DNA of 64,000 nt from Arthonia radiata (taxonomy: Eukaryota > Ascomycota > Arthoniomycetes > Arthoniales > Arthoniaceae): NCBI GenBank assembly GCA_002989075.1, contig PSQN01000016.1:3425741-3489740 (forward strand), in the 5' to 3' direction. Positions 1-9,978 of this stretch are shown here, piece by piece; the first letter of the stretch is position 1; each line of letters starts with the position of its first letter. Position numbers and translations under genes: made by a program. The notes beneath the pieces were generated by a model. That model saw only the letters and a program-made list of their open reading frames with translations. It had not been told where the DNA came from and did no database searches.

Positions 1-440
1 AGCCGCCAGTCGCTCAGCAGCAAGATGTAGATTCATCTGGCGGCTTGTTCAGGATTCACAGCGTGGATGACGGCCTCGTCGCGCGTGCTGTTCATGAAGA
101 TGGCGATGACGGTTTCATCGAGAACATCGCCATCGACCCAGCGCAGAATTGTCAAATATGTCTTTCGACATACAGCAGAGGAGAGGTGACAAGGCGATTG
201 AGAGATTGCAAGCATATGTTCCACAGAGAATGTGTCGACGAGGTAGGTACCACGACGTGAACGACCGAGAAAGCATGCTAAACTGAATAGTGGCTGACCA
301 CCGGCCGCAATTCGTGTCCGCTGTGTCGGATGCGAGGGGTCTTTGAGAAGACACCTCCACCCGATCCTAATGTCCACATGCCAGGCGATCCTGGCTCGTC
401 GCGAGGAGCTGCCGCCGCCGCCGCAGCCAATGAGGGATGA
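1..440 (+). CDS. RING-H2 zinc finger protein, C-terminal part (5' cut by window)
   Basis: The open frame enters from the left edge (codons from base 3) and runs to base 242. A 48-nt GT..AG intron (243-290) follows, and a second exon of 291-440 ends in TGA. Spliced in phase 0, the protein has a RING-H2 pattern: CQIC, then CKHMFHREC, then CPLC, with the last pair supplied by exon 2. This fits a zinc-binding RING of the E3 ubiquitin ligase type, which would recruit an E2 enzyme. The part upstream of the RING is acidic, and the tail after it is short with an alanine run. The N-terminus, and so any membrane or substrate-binding domain, lies outside the window. The substrate is unknown. The RING call is strong; the specific family is not. 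Confidence 0.8.
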
Positions 441-1279
441 TCGAACTTACCCAGCGCAGATTGCTCATCTGATGCGGGCTGGTGATGTTGATGCAGTAAT
501 GATTTCCACTTCCACCCACTGTATGATCACTTTTCAGCGGAGAGCACGGCCGGGGCCCCTTATTCTTGTCTGACACCCCCAGCATACTTTGCATTCGTTC
601 TATGACATGTCTGAATTACGTTGAGCCGTGAAAATGGAGGGTTAACGACTTGCGATGAGTTACGGCCGTTGCGGATGGGCTGGGCAATGCACGGCGTTGA
701 AAGCGTTTGAACGGTTACGTTACTGGGTTCGGATGGATGATTTGAGCACATGATTACTTGTGCAAATTTGCTCGACACTGTATGAGCGAGCAGGTCCCCC
801 CACGAAGGAGTCATAGATAGTCTCTTGCAGGGGGGAGAGGTTGAACGGATGGCGAGTTCATTCATGAGCCATGGCATAGCGAAGATTTCGTAGGCTTCAG
901 GCGAGGTAAAGAATTGGCTCGACTGTCAATCGAGTTATCGAGTCCCTTTCAAAGTCTCGGCTCGGGTCTAGAAGAATAAGCTTTCGCGCTTTGCTCCAGG
1001 TACATCAATGCGCCGCTTGTATTGCAGTAGGGTGTCTTTGATTGAAAAGGAATTCATCCTCATTCGCAGACGTGCCACGCGTGCCTAACGAGATCCAGAG
1101 ATCTGCGATGACGTCAATTTTCTGAACGTACTACAACGTGCAAGTCAAGCGCCTCGAAGACATCATAAGAAGTCAATATCACCACTTTCCCCCCCACCCT
1201 AATTTCCTCTGTGGACGGGCGCATCACGCAAATTCCTGAGCTAATCGCAAAATCACTCCAACTGTCAATTGAGACCTTC
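441..1279. other. intergenic, 0.8 kb
   Basis: No frame here looks coding. It holds the 3' flank of the RING gene and the promoter side of RAD4. The only motif I single out is the TGACGTCA palindrome at 1109-1116. Confidence 0.5.
1109..1116. promoter_or_regulatory. CRE-like palindrome upstream of RAD4
   Basis: A perfect TGACGTCA octamer lies about 165 nt before the RAD4 ATG. This is the consensus bound by ATF/CREB-type bZIP factors, which in fungi act in stress responses. One octamer can occur by chance, so a regulatory role is only inferred. Confidence 0.3.
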
Positions 1280-4200
1280 ATGCCGCCGTTCACCCCTAAA
1301 AAGCGACCGTCTGCAGAACCGGCTCTGGAACGCCCAGCCAAACGCGTCGCAATTAAAGATACGAGGTCGAAACGGCAGTCCGTTTTCGACGCTGCGGAGG
1401 CTACGAAGCCTACTACGCGTAGTGAAGATCAGCACAACTTTCTCCAGCAGCTTGAAGACTCAGTATCAGAGAGCTCTTCCTCAAGTGACGCCGCGGACGT
1501 TGAGGAATACAGACTCCCCATTGAAGCACCCTCGGACAGGTCGCAACATGTCGCGGACAAAGGCACTATCAAGACACGGAACGGGCCTGACAAGCCGCAA
1601 GACGACGGCAGCAGCAGTGAAGAAGACGAGGAAGACGAGGAAGGCCAGAATGACTGGGATGACTATCTGGCTGCAGACAATAATGCAAAGACATCCAAGA
1701 CGGCGCACAAATCCGATGAAGAGGATCGCATGCAATTCACAGTGGACGAAGTTAGACCAGTGCGCCTGTCGGATATCAAGTCGATGGGTGAAAAGAAGGG
1801 CCCAACCAAGGTCGAGCGTCAGATCAGAACAAACACGCATCAGCTACATGTCATGAGTCTCATGCATCACAATCACATTCGAAATCACTGGTTGAACGAC
1901 AAAGGGCTTCAAGCTTCACTTGTTGAGCAGCTGCCCGGTGGTTGTAAGGATGAGATAGAACGGTGGCGGAAAGCTTGCGGCGATAAGTTTCAACCTCTAG
2001 AGTGTGCGAAGAATACTCAGGATAGTAATAGGCCTAAGCAGAAGGATAAGGGGAAAGCCAAACCCAAGCCGTCCAAAGCCTCGAGAGTGGCTAAGAACAT
2101 TCGCGACTGGGGTCCCAAAGCCGAGGGGAACGAAGATGGCAATCCCAATTTGAGCCACGGTGACCCTACGCTGCGAATGCTCAAAGCAATGAGTGCGTTC
2201 TGGCGGAAGCGCTTCAACAAGTCTGCTCCAGGCATTCGAAAGAGCGGTTACAAGGACATGGAGCGCATCCAAGACGAACTCAATGCGTTTCGAAAGGACG
2301 CAGGGAACAAGGATGAATTTGGCGAGCACATCGAAGCTCTCGAAGACTTGCTCCGCCTATCGCAACGGGCCAAGGGTAGCCGTGACGTCGGTGCTCAGCT
2401 CTTCACTGCCATGTTGCGCGGGCTTGGACTTAGCGCGAGGATGGTGGCGAGCTTACAACCAGCTGGGTTTGGTTGGGGCAAAGGGGAGGAGGCGAATCCA
2501 GCTAGGAAAGTGGTCAAAGCAGAGTCCAGTGACAATCACAAGACTGCTCAGGTGCAGACTCCGGCAGGCCAAAAGGCTAGCAAGCCTCGGAAATTGTTGA
2601 AACAGGATATTACGCCCAGCAAAAGTCAACCCAAGCGCCAGACAAGGTCAGCGAAAGGAAAAAGTGACGCCCCTATCAATCTGTCAGATGATGAGGACAG
2701 TCCTCTCAGCGACCCACCCTCCTCCGAATCGGATGACTCCGTTGTCGATGTCACATTGTCAAGGCCCCTCAATCAGTCTCAAAAGCGTTATGATGGCGAT
2801 CTTAACTACCCACACTACTGGACTGAAGTCCTGTCGCCTATTACGGATACATGGATACCAGTCGATCCCATCTGTCTTTCTGTAGTAGCATCCAATGCTG
2901 ATTCTCACGCTGTATTCGAACCTCGTGGGACTGGCGCAGACCGCAACAAGCAAGTGTTGGCCTATGTGATCGCTCATAATGCTGATGGCGGCGCTAAAGA
3001 TGTCACGACCCGCTATCTCAAACGTCATATGTGGCCAGGCAAGACCAAAGGTGTTCGCTATCCCATCGAAAAGATACCTTTGTACAACAGCAAGGGCAAG
3101 ATAATCCGGCATGAACAGTACGACTGGTTCAAGGATGTTCTATCCCTATACCGCCCGCCTGGAGGCTTCATCTCTGAAGCTGATAAGCTCGAAGATTCAC
3201 GCGAATTGAAACCTGCTCAAGTCACTCGCAGCAACGTTGAGAAACCGCCGCAAGAGTCTCTTCAGTATTATAAGACCAGCGCAGAGTACGTTCTGCAGCG
3301 TCATCTTCGCCGAGAAGAGGCGCTGCTACCCGACGCAGCTCCGGTCAAGCAATTTACGGTCGGCAAAGGCGACAAGACCACGGAAGAGCCTGTGTTTAAG
3401 CGCTCCGATGTGGTCGCTTGCAAGTCATCTGAATCATGGCACAAGGAAGGTCGAGAGGTCAAGATGGGCGAACAACCACTCAAACGTGTACCCATGCGTG
3501 CTGTGACTGCCCTCCGAAAAGCCGAGGTTGAACAAGTCGAGCGTGAGACCGGTGTCAAAGCTCAACAGGCGCTATTTTCGAAAGAACAGACCGACTGGAT
3601 CATACCATCGCCAATCGTCGATGGAATCATACCCAAGAATGCATTTGGCAATATGGATGTCTATGTGCCCACAATGGTGCCTCAAGGCGCAGTCCACGTA
3701 CCAAATCGAGGCACTGTCAAGATCTGCAAGAAGCTCGGCATTGACTTTGCAGAGGCGTGCACGGGCTTCGAGTTCGGTAAGCGGATTGCCGTGCCTATCC
3801 TAACGGGCGTCGTGGTTGCAGCAGAGAACCAAAAAATGCTCGTCGATGCATGGAAAGAGGAGGAAATAATGAGGAAGGAGAAGGAGAGAAGGAGGCAGGA
3901 GAAAGTGGCCTTGAGTACTTGGCGGAAATTCTTCGCCGGTCTGAAGGTTGTTGAAAGAGTGCGCGCCGAGTATGGTCTCGTGGACGAAAGGGAGCTACAC
4001 CAAGAAATGGAAGAGGAAAGCAAGGTAAAGAAAGGCGGCGTTAGAAAGTCCAGGAAAGGCAAGTCGAAAGGTGACGCGATCGACCTGTCCGAGGACGATG
4101 TTAAGCATCCGAAGCAGCCTCGCACGGGCTTTTCAGAAGCAGCAGACGATCTGGGCGGAGGTTTCCTGCCCGAAGGGATGGGTGTTGAGTTGCATCAAGG

Positions 4201-4723
4201 AAAACACGACCATGCCGATGACGACGATGGCGTTGGCGGCGGCTTCGTCGTTGAGGACGAAGAACCTGAGATTCCGAAAGAGAATGCATTTGCAGCCGGC
4301 AAGATGCCGATGAAGTCTCTACGTGAGCAAGCTGCCAAATGCCCTGGAGTGCAGCCTGACGAAACTGATGAAGATTTCGATGACCAATCCCCTTCGAAGG
4401 AGGAAACAAACACGAATAGTGTTGAATGGATGGCCAGCCAAGAAGGTGTCATGCAAGCGAAAGCCGCGCCGAGGAAGCGTGGACGACCGAGGAATGGCAA
4501 AGCACTCGAGAAAGAGGGCTCGCAGGAGACCAAAAAGAAGCAAGATGGCCAAGGAGCATCTGAGGATGCCGAGCCGCGCAGCACCTCTCGGGGAAGTTCC
4601 GACGAGGGGAGTGAAGCGTACAACGAGCCACCCCGGAAGAAGCGTGAACTGCACGTGCAGTCTTCGAACATTACGCCTTCCGGCACAGATGCTCACCGTC
4701 GGCGAAGTGGTAGGCTACGGTAA
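1280..4723 (+). CDS. RAD4: Rad4/XPC-family nucleotide excision repair protein
   Basis: One intron-less frame encodes about 1147 residues. The start used is the first ATG (1280, MPPFTPKKR); the frame stays open further upstream but only from a GTG. Rad4/XPC recognises distorted DNA and starts global-genome nucleotide excision repair in the nucleus with Rad23. Visible parts are an acidic, low-complexity N-terminus, a transglutaminase-like domain in two pieces (around residue 374 and around 511, HYWTEVLSP), and the beta-hairpin domains near residues 737-811, ending in the diagnostic GNMDVYVPTMVPQGAVHVP stretch. A long charged tail follows, with an AT-hook-like core (RKRGRPRNGK, about residue 1065). 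The protein is longer than yeast Rad4, mainly through its disordered ends. It is convergent with the next gene. Confidence 0.93.
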   Translation: MPPFTPKKRPSAEPALERPAKRVAIKDTRSKRQSVFDAAEATKPTTRSEDQHNFLQQLEDSVSESSSSSDAADVEEYRLPIEAPSDRSQHVADKGTIKTRNGPDKPQDDGSSSEEDEEDEEGQNDWDDYLAADNNAKTSKTAHKSDEEDRMQFTVDEVRPVRLSDIKSMGEKKGPTKVERQIRTNTHQLHVMSLMHHNHIRNHWLNDKGLQASLVEQLPGGCKDEIERWRKACGDKFQPLECAKNTQDSNRPKQKDKGKAKPKPSKASRVAKNIRDWGPKAEGNEDGNPNLSHGDPTLRMLKAMSAFWRKRFNKSAPGIRKSGYKDMERIQDELNAFRKDAGNKDEFGEHIEALEDLLRLSQRAKGSRDVGAQLFTAMLRGLGLSARMVASLQPAGFGWGKGEEANPARKVVKAESSDNHKTAQVQTPAGQKASKPRKLLKQDITPSKSQPKRQTRSAKGKSDAPINLSDDEDSPLSDPPSSESDDSVVDVTLSRPLNQSQKRYDGDLNYPHYWTEVLSPITDTWIPVDPICLSVVASNADSHAVFEPRGTGADRNKQVLAYVIAHNADGGAKDVTTRYLKRHMWPGKTKGVRYPIEKIPLYNSKGKIIRHEQYDWFKDVLSLYRPPGGFISEADKLEDSRELKPAQVTRSNVEKPPQESLQYYKTSAEYVLQRHLRREEALLPDAAPVKQFTVGKGDKTTEEPVFKRSDVVACKSSESWHKEGREVKMGEQPLKRVPMRAVTALRKAEVEQVERETGVKAQQALFSKEQTDWIIPSPIVDGIIPKNAFGNMDVYVPTMVPQGAVHVPNRGTVKICKKLGIDFAEACTGFEFGKRIAVPILTGVVVAAENQKMLVDAWKEEEIMRKEKERRRQEKVALSTWRKFFAGLKVVERVRAEYGLVDERELHQEMEEESKVKKGGVRKSRKGKSKGDAIDLSEDDVKHPKQPRTGFSEAADDLGGGFLPEGMGVELHQGKHDHADDDDGVGGGFVVEDEEPEIPKENAFAAGKMPMKSLREQAAKCPGVQPDETDEDFDDQSPSKEETNTNSVEWMASQEGVMQAKAAPRKRGRPRNGKALEKEGSQETKKKQDGQGASEDAEPRSTSRGSSDEGSEAYNEPPRKKRELHVQSSNITPSGTDAHRRRSGRLR

Positions 4724-4948
4724 GAAAGGTCGTATGTTCTTGTCTAGAGCAAGCAACTTCAAGTGTGCATCATGTCACTGTATCATGTCAGTAGAAGTAC
4801 GTATAATTGGTAAGAGTCCGCCATCAAAGATAATTCCATTATTCACATGGTTTCTGTTCAGCACTGATGCCACTCTACTCATACACGGCCTACGCGCGCC
4901 CACTCAAGCACCAAACTGCGTAAACCAACGAGCCAGCCAAAGTGCCGC

Positions 4949-5590
4949 TCAATGTTTCGGCAAGCCATCCAGAAGTTTCAGGGGACCCTCCTGCTGCTCG
5001 CTTTCGCTAACAGGCAGCGACCGTAACAAGCTTTCGTCCACAAGCCTCACGACTACTTGCCTAATCCACCATTGACAGTCTCTGACTTCCGCCTTTTTCC
5101 CGACGGCCCTTCGCTCATCGGCCCCAGCGTCCACATTGCTGTCAGATACACGGTTCAAGCTAGGTCCCGGCGCGTCCACAGCAAGGCAGACTCGCTCGAT
5201 TTTATCGCGTGGCTCATTGTCCACCACACCGCCGCCTTCATCTTCGTCCTTACGCAAGCTGCAGACTTCAATTCCAGTATCAGATGGGCTGTGCGACGCA
5301 TCAACGGGAGCTGGAGCAGGTGTTTGTTCGAGCTTTCCAATGGGATACTGTCGATTACCGATGCTTCGATCCTTCTTGACATCATATCCACGAATGACCT
5401 CTAGGCTGAAAGCGTTGAGACGGTCACCCGCGACGTGTATACGGCGACCTGTAGATCCTTCTTCATGGCGGTGACTGATAGGATCATGGGGAAGCAATGT
5501 GGGTATGAAGAAGGACCAATGGGCGGCGAAGAGAGGGGAGGGTGGGATGAGGATGTAGAGGGTAGTCTGTGGTGGCCTTTGTGAAGTCAT
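4949..5590 (-). CDS. small conserved fungal protein of unknown function (DUF6914-like)
   Basis: A single-exon frame of 213 residues starts with ATG at 5590 and ends in TGA at 4949. The N-terminus (TLYILIPPSPLFAAHWSFFIP, then GRRIHVAGD) resembles small fungal proteins grouped as DUF6914. In these, a strand with an AAHW-type motif is followed by a G-x-I-H-V-x-G-D strand. The C-terminal half is charged and holds a WWIRQVV segment. There is no signal peptide or clear membrane segment. It lies tail to tail with RAD4, 225 nt apart. The function is unknown for the whole group. The family assignment rests on recognising these motifs by eye and is moderate; the coding call is stronger because the frame shows family-like sequence throughout. 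Confidence 0.6.
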   Translation of the reverse strand: MTSQRPPQTTLYILIPPSPLFAAHWSFFIPTLLPHDPISHRHEEGSTGRRIHVAGDRLNAFSLEVIRGYDVKKDRSIGNRQYPIGKLEQTPAPAPVDASHSPSDTGIEVCSLRKDEDEGGGVVDNEPRDKIERVCLAVDAPGPSLNRVSDSNVDAGADERRAVGKKAEVRDCQWWIRQVVVRLVDESLLRSLPVSESEQQEGPLKLLDGLPKH

Positions 5591-6244
5591 GCTGGATGAG
5601 CTCTTCCTAAAAGCTTGGAGGTCCTCTCGAGCTCGTCTTTTTGAGACCGGAAAGACAACTATTACTTTGTAGGGCTGGTGCTAATACGATGTCCGGTCTG
5701 TGTATACTACCGTCTGATTTTTTAGTGGTTTGCGGTCGCTACTTACAAAGAACAGAAAGAAGGGAAGATCCTTATGGTGAGCACTGCCTGAAAGATCCAC
5801 TTGATTGCCGTGACTGCCTATCAAGCTTACGCGGCCCAGGGTTATGTGTAACTAGGTGGTGATCATTATCATCGCTAGAACAAGCAACAAATTCAAGTCA
5901 AGCAGCAGCTCTTGATATGCAGATATGTCTTGTGATGGGAAAGCATCCTTCATGCTTAAGAGGTATGATCTTGGTGATAATGTACAAGAGAAGAGTCACG
6001 TGGTAGTAAGGCTGCGAGCGGGGACAGGAGTTTTGTCGGTGAGAGTGATCAGGCCTATCCTTTTGTGAGCAAGTCGCTCTCACCTGGCCAACCATTTGTT
6101 GTTTAGCAACAGCGCGCGCACTGCGCCAACGCTTCTCGCTGTGCCATTGTCTCATATCGCCATCAAATGGTTCTAGTTTACTAGGAGTCTACTGGAGACT
6201 TGTACGCCAGTGCTTAAGCCCCCGAAACCGGCCAGGTTGGCGCA
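5591..6244. other. intergenic between divergent genes
   Basis: These 0.65 kb lie between the ATGs of the minus-strand small protein and HOS3 and should hold both promoters. I see no coding frame or repeat. Confidence 0.5.
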
Positions 6245-9200
6245 ATGGACATCTCCGCTCCGGAAGCGAAGCCCAATCCTGATGACTTGAAAGGAGAGCC
6301 TCCTGATCCTGGCGGCTCACCAGGGCTTATCAAGAAGCTGGACCGCATGTCTATCAACGCAAATCTATCCTCATCCCCGACTGCGAGTCCAAAGTCTCCC
6401 TCATTGTCTCGCAGGACGTCGAGCAACTTTCTCCGCCGACCAAACGAGCACCAGCCGGCACTCCGGCGGGCCTCGTCGGGCGCGCACGCGAGCTCACACA
6501 GCGCCAGCAACTCGCTCTCGGAAGAGAAGCCGCAAGTCACCGCGGCTTCACTGGCCAAAGAATTCTTTCAAAAAGAGCTTATGTACCATCTTGGATCGGA
6601 CTTGCAGGAAACGGACACACTGGTCCTCACCCACGACGCTTGCTACGGTCACCGATATAGTCGTCCAAAAACACCAAAGTCGACTCTGGGCTTGATTGTG
6701 GAGAGACCTGAGCGATTACAGGCCGGGATGTTGGGGCTCGCAAGCGCATATGTTAGACTCGGGGAGCGTCATGCGGGAGGCTCTCACCCACCGCTCCCGC
6801 AACGAGAGTCACTCGTTGATATCCCGTTCCGTATACGAAAGACAGCTAGGACGTTGCCCGTCACGTCACCAGCTGTGGCAGCGGTGCACGGTCTTAAGTG
6901 GATGCAAGAGTTAAAGACCATGTGCGAAACCGCAGGCGAGAAGTTGGCGGCAGGCAACAAAGAGCTAGCAAGACCTGAGACGCCGACAGCAATTGGCTCA
7001 CCTCCTAAGCCGCATCTTCATGAGGGCGACTTATACCTCTGCAAAGAATCCCTGAACGCGTTCGAGGGTGCCTTGGGGGGCGTTTGTGAGGCAGTCGACA
7101 ACGTATTTGATGATGCAGGGGACTCGAAGAAGTGCAAGAAAGCTTTCGTCTGTATTCGACCGCCAGGTCATCATTGCTCAGCAGACTGGCCCTCCGGCTT
7201 CTGTTGGATCAACAATATTCACGTGGGGATTGAGCATGCTATTCAACAGCATGGTCTGACACATGCGGCGATCATCGATTTCGACCTTCATCACGGTGAT
7301 GGCTCGCAAGCTATTGCATGGGAACGTAATTCGAGGTCATTGAAGGCGCAAAAGAGCACGGCGAAAAATGCGGCGTCCAAGCGAAGCTCGGTCGGTTATT
7401 TCAGCATTCACGACATCAACAGCTATCCTTGTGAGGATGGCGACTTCAACAAGGTACAACGCGCGAGCGTCTGCATTGAAAATGCGCACGGACAGAACGT
7501 ATGGAATGTACATCTGCAGCCGTGGACAACGCAAGAAGAGTTTTGGTCATTGTACGAAAGCCAGTACTTCGTGCTACTTGAGAAAGCGCGTACCTACCTG
7601 AGAGAGACGACACTGAGGTTGAAAGCAACGACTCCAAACGTTAGGCCCAGGTCGGCGATCTTTGTATCAGCTGGCTTCGACGCGAGTGAATGGGAGACGC
7701 CGGGCATGCAAAGGCACAAAGTGAGCGTGCCAACCGAATTTTATGCTCGGATCACGTCCGACATTGTGAAAATTGCGCAAGAGGAGGGTTTGGGTACCGA
7801 GGGAAGGGTCGTCAGCGTTCTTGAAGGTGGATACAGCGATCGTGCCATTGCCAGCGGAGTGTTCAGCCATCTTGCGGGATTGGCCAGACCACAAGATGAG
7901 GTTGCAAGAGACCCAGGAGTGTCCATGATGGCGCCACAGAGACCCCAATGGAATCCTCAATGGTGGTCTGATGCCGCTCTTAGAGAGCTGGAGGATATCA
8001 TGAAGCCTATTGCTCCACCGTCTGCGCCAGTCAAGAAGCCGTCTGGCCCCAAGGAGATACCGACGTACCAGACGCCAACGCAATCGTTCACTGCGAAGGT
8101 CATCGATCCTAATAAGATACAGCGTCATACCTCTACTAATATGCCAACTCCGCCAAAGTCTAGACCTGGGACGCCACCGCCACCAGATGTAGACTGGGCT
8201 ACCGCGGTGTGCCAATTATCAAAGCTTTTGATCCCCAGTGAAGATCGGCAAGTCAATAGCTGTCGTCATGAGGAGCTAAACGAGCCTAAGAAGCGCGAGC
8301 GGCATTCTTCAATTGGTTTGCAGACCCTTCCAACAGACGCGACCGTTGAGAAACGACAGACGCGAGGTCGCAAGACGCCGCAAGGCGGTGCAGAACCCGA
8401 CGATCGAAGGCAAACCATGTCCGGGTTGCCGGTCCACCATGAGGTGCCAGACGGGGGTTTAGAAAAAATGCCGGCCGTTTCCAAGACGTCGACCGCCAAC
8501 TCGGCCAAGCCACCTTCTCACACTCAGTCAAAAGCTCGTCAACCTCCGAACGGAGCGCCGGCGTTGAGCATGCCGAAGACGCGCAGGACCAGCCTAGGGA
8601 AGGAGAGCCTTGCTAGGCCAATGGCAGCCGTACCGTCAGTGCCGTCTTTACCAGAGACGGCCGGTACACGTACAGCTCCTACCAAAACAAGCCACGCCGA
8701 CGTTGACGCGCTTACCTTTGGAATCAAGAAAATATCGATCAAGCTACCCAATCCAAGCAGCCAGATTGGAACAACAGCCGCTCCTAAAAACGCGGTCAAG
8801 AAGCCAGCAGCACCAAGAACAACGAAGAACCCGCCCAGCAAAGGTGCGAGCAACAAGCTCAGCGCAACAACGACTACGACTCCACGAACGGCAGACATTC
8901 AACAACATACGAGTGCCCCAGATAGTGTCGCTGTAAGTGGTGTCTTGAGCTCGGACCCCTCGCCAGTCGCAAATAACGAGCCAACTATTGCACCGTCCAA
9001 TGCCCATCCGGCAGCACTAGTGGAGCCTGCGGCATCCACAGGCGCAAGTAAGCTAGGATCCAACCGCAACGAGGAGCCGCTCCAACCTACGGCGCCGACA
9101 TCTGTTGCTGCAACGCATGTCATGCCAGGTTCCCAGGAGGTAACGATGCTGCACGAACCTCAATCTCTTCAGTCGTCGTCGCAAGAGCCAACGCCGACTG

Positions 9201-9538
9201 CGATCAGCTTCTTGCCTTTTGAGCCCTCAGGCGGGCAGCAGAAGAGCCATCCAGCAAATTCCAATTTCCGTCAAGAGCCGATTCAATGGCTTCCGCCTAA
9301 CATGGGGACGCCAAAGAAGCAGCCTTTTGGGGGCAAGGAAAACTTGCCGAATTTCACCGCTACTGGACATATACCATTTCGCAGTAACGCTATGATGGAT
9401 GAGGCAGCGTCCACTGAAGTTACGCCACTGCAAGAAGGTGCTGATGAGCATCGCTTGAAGACTGAAGGAAGTAACGATCATGTTTACGGGCTGAATCAAG
9501 GGATTTGGGATGTACCGGTAACACCAAGGGCGTCTTGA
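6245..9538 (+). CDS. HOS3: class II histone deacetylase HOS3
   Basis: A single exon encodes 1097 residues from ATG 6245 to TGA 9538. The protein is a zinc-dependent lysine deacetylase, expected in the nucleus and/or at the bud neck or septum as in yeast Hos3. The catalytic domain spans roughly residues 115-560. It begins with LVLTHDACYGHRYSRP and holds RPPGHHC (about 305), the metal and active-site segment DFDLHHGDG (345-353), a GFDASEWE motif, and the closing LEGGYSDRAIASG (about 527). All the usual His/Asp ligands are visible, so the enzyme should be active. A proline, serine and threonine-rich tail of over 500 residues follows and looks disordered; it ends near WDVPVTPRAS. The N-terminal 110 residues are also low complexity. 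Confidence 0.93.
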   Translation: MDISAPEAKPNPDDLKGEPPDPGGSPGLIKKLDRMSINANLSSSPTASPKSPSLSRRTSSNFLRRPNEHQPALRRASSGAHASSHSASNSLSEEKPQVTAASLAKEFFQKELMYHLGSDLQETDTLVLTHDACYGHRYSRPKTPKSTLGLIVERPERLQAGMLGLASAYVRLGERHAGGSHPPLPQRESLVDIPFRIRKTARTLPVTSPAVAAVHGLKWMQELKTMCETAGEKLAAGNKELARPETPTAIGSPPKPHLHEGDLYLCKESLNAFEGALGGVCEAVDNVFDDAGDSKKCKKAFVCIRPPGHHCSADWPSGFCWINNIHVGIEHAIQQHGLTHAAIIDFDLHHGDGSQAIAWERNSRSLKAQKSTAKNAASKRSSVGYFSIHDINSYPCEDGDFNKVQRASVCIENAHGQNVWNVHLQPWTTQEEFWSLYESQYFVLLEKARTYLRETTLRLKATTPNVRPRSAIFVSAGFDASEWETPGMQRHKVSVPTEFYARITSDIVKIAQEEGLGTEGRVVSVLEGGYSDRAIASGVFSHLAGLARPQDEVARDPGVSMMAPQRPQWNPQWWSDAALRELEDIMKPIAPPSAPVKKPSGPKEIPTYQTPTQSFTAKVIDPNKIQRHTSTNMPTPPKSRPGTPPPPDVDWATAVCQLSKLLIPSEDRQVNSCRHEELNEPKKRERHSSIGLQTLPTDATVEKRQTRGRKTPQGGAEPDDRRQTMSGLPVHHEVPDGGLEKMPAVSKTSTANSAKPPSHTQSKARQPPNGAPALSMPKTRRTSLGKESLARPMAAVPSVPSLPETAGTRTAPTKTSHADVDALTFGIKKISIKLPNPSSQIGTTAAPKNAVKKPAAPRTTKNPPSKGASNKLSATTTTTPRTADIQQHTSAPDSVAVSGVLSSDPSPVANNEPTIAPSNAHPAALVEPAASTGASKLGSNRNEEPLQPTAPTSVAATHVMPGSQEVTMLHEPQSLQSSSQEPTPTAISFLPFEPSGGQQKSHPANSNFRQEPIQWLPPNMGTPKKQPFGGKENLPNFTATGHIPFRSNAMMDEAASTEVTPLQEGADEHRLKTEGSNDHVYGLNQGIWDVPVTPRAS

Positions 9539-9978
9539 GTGACTAAGGTCTCAGGAGTCCGGTGGCGATATTTTGATGTTCTGAGATACCCCTTTCGTTT
9601 TCATTCAGGACTATTATGGGATTTGATAGTAGAATTGGACGGCAGCATGGATTGCATGCTGCGTCAACGTTGGATTGCTTTAATCTAATGAAGACGAGTG
9701 CGTGATCTCAAATGTTAATACTCCCGTATTGGCTACTTATCTTTCGCTTGAGAGACAAATATCGCAAGGTCGGCTTTTTGACATATCTGAACAGGCCTCG
9801 TACCGGTACATCAACATTGGTCAGAGCACGTTGAAAAGACCCGACCTCATGCTCTTCGCGCCGTGCATGCCAAGATTTACGAGTTTCCTACGTACCCTGC
9901 TGGTGCAGAACCTCGCGATTCTGCGCCAATTTCCTCAAACCTCGCGTTGAGTTTCGTCTTGTTTGCGGCCGTGACGAT
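9539..9978. other. intergenic
   Basis: This is 440 nt between HOS3 and UFE1. A short open frame at 9702-9950 has no protein-like features, and I regard it as chance. Confidence 0.5.

Noticed and set aside
9702-9950. Open frame of 82 codons before UFE1
   Set aside because: There is no protein-like pattern, and it lies in the UFE1 promoter.
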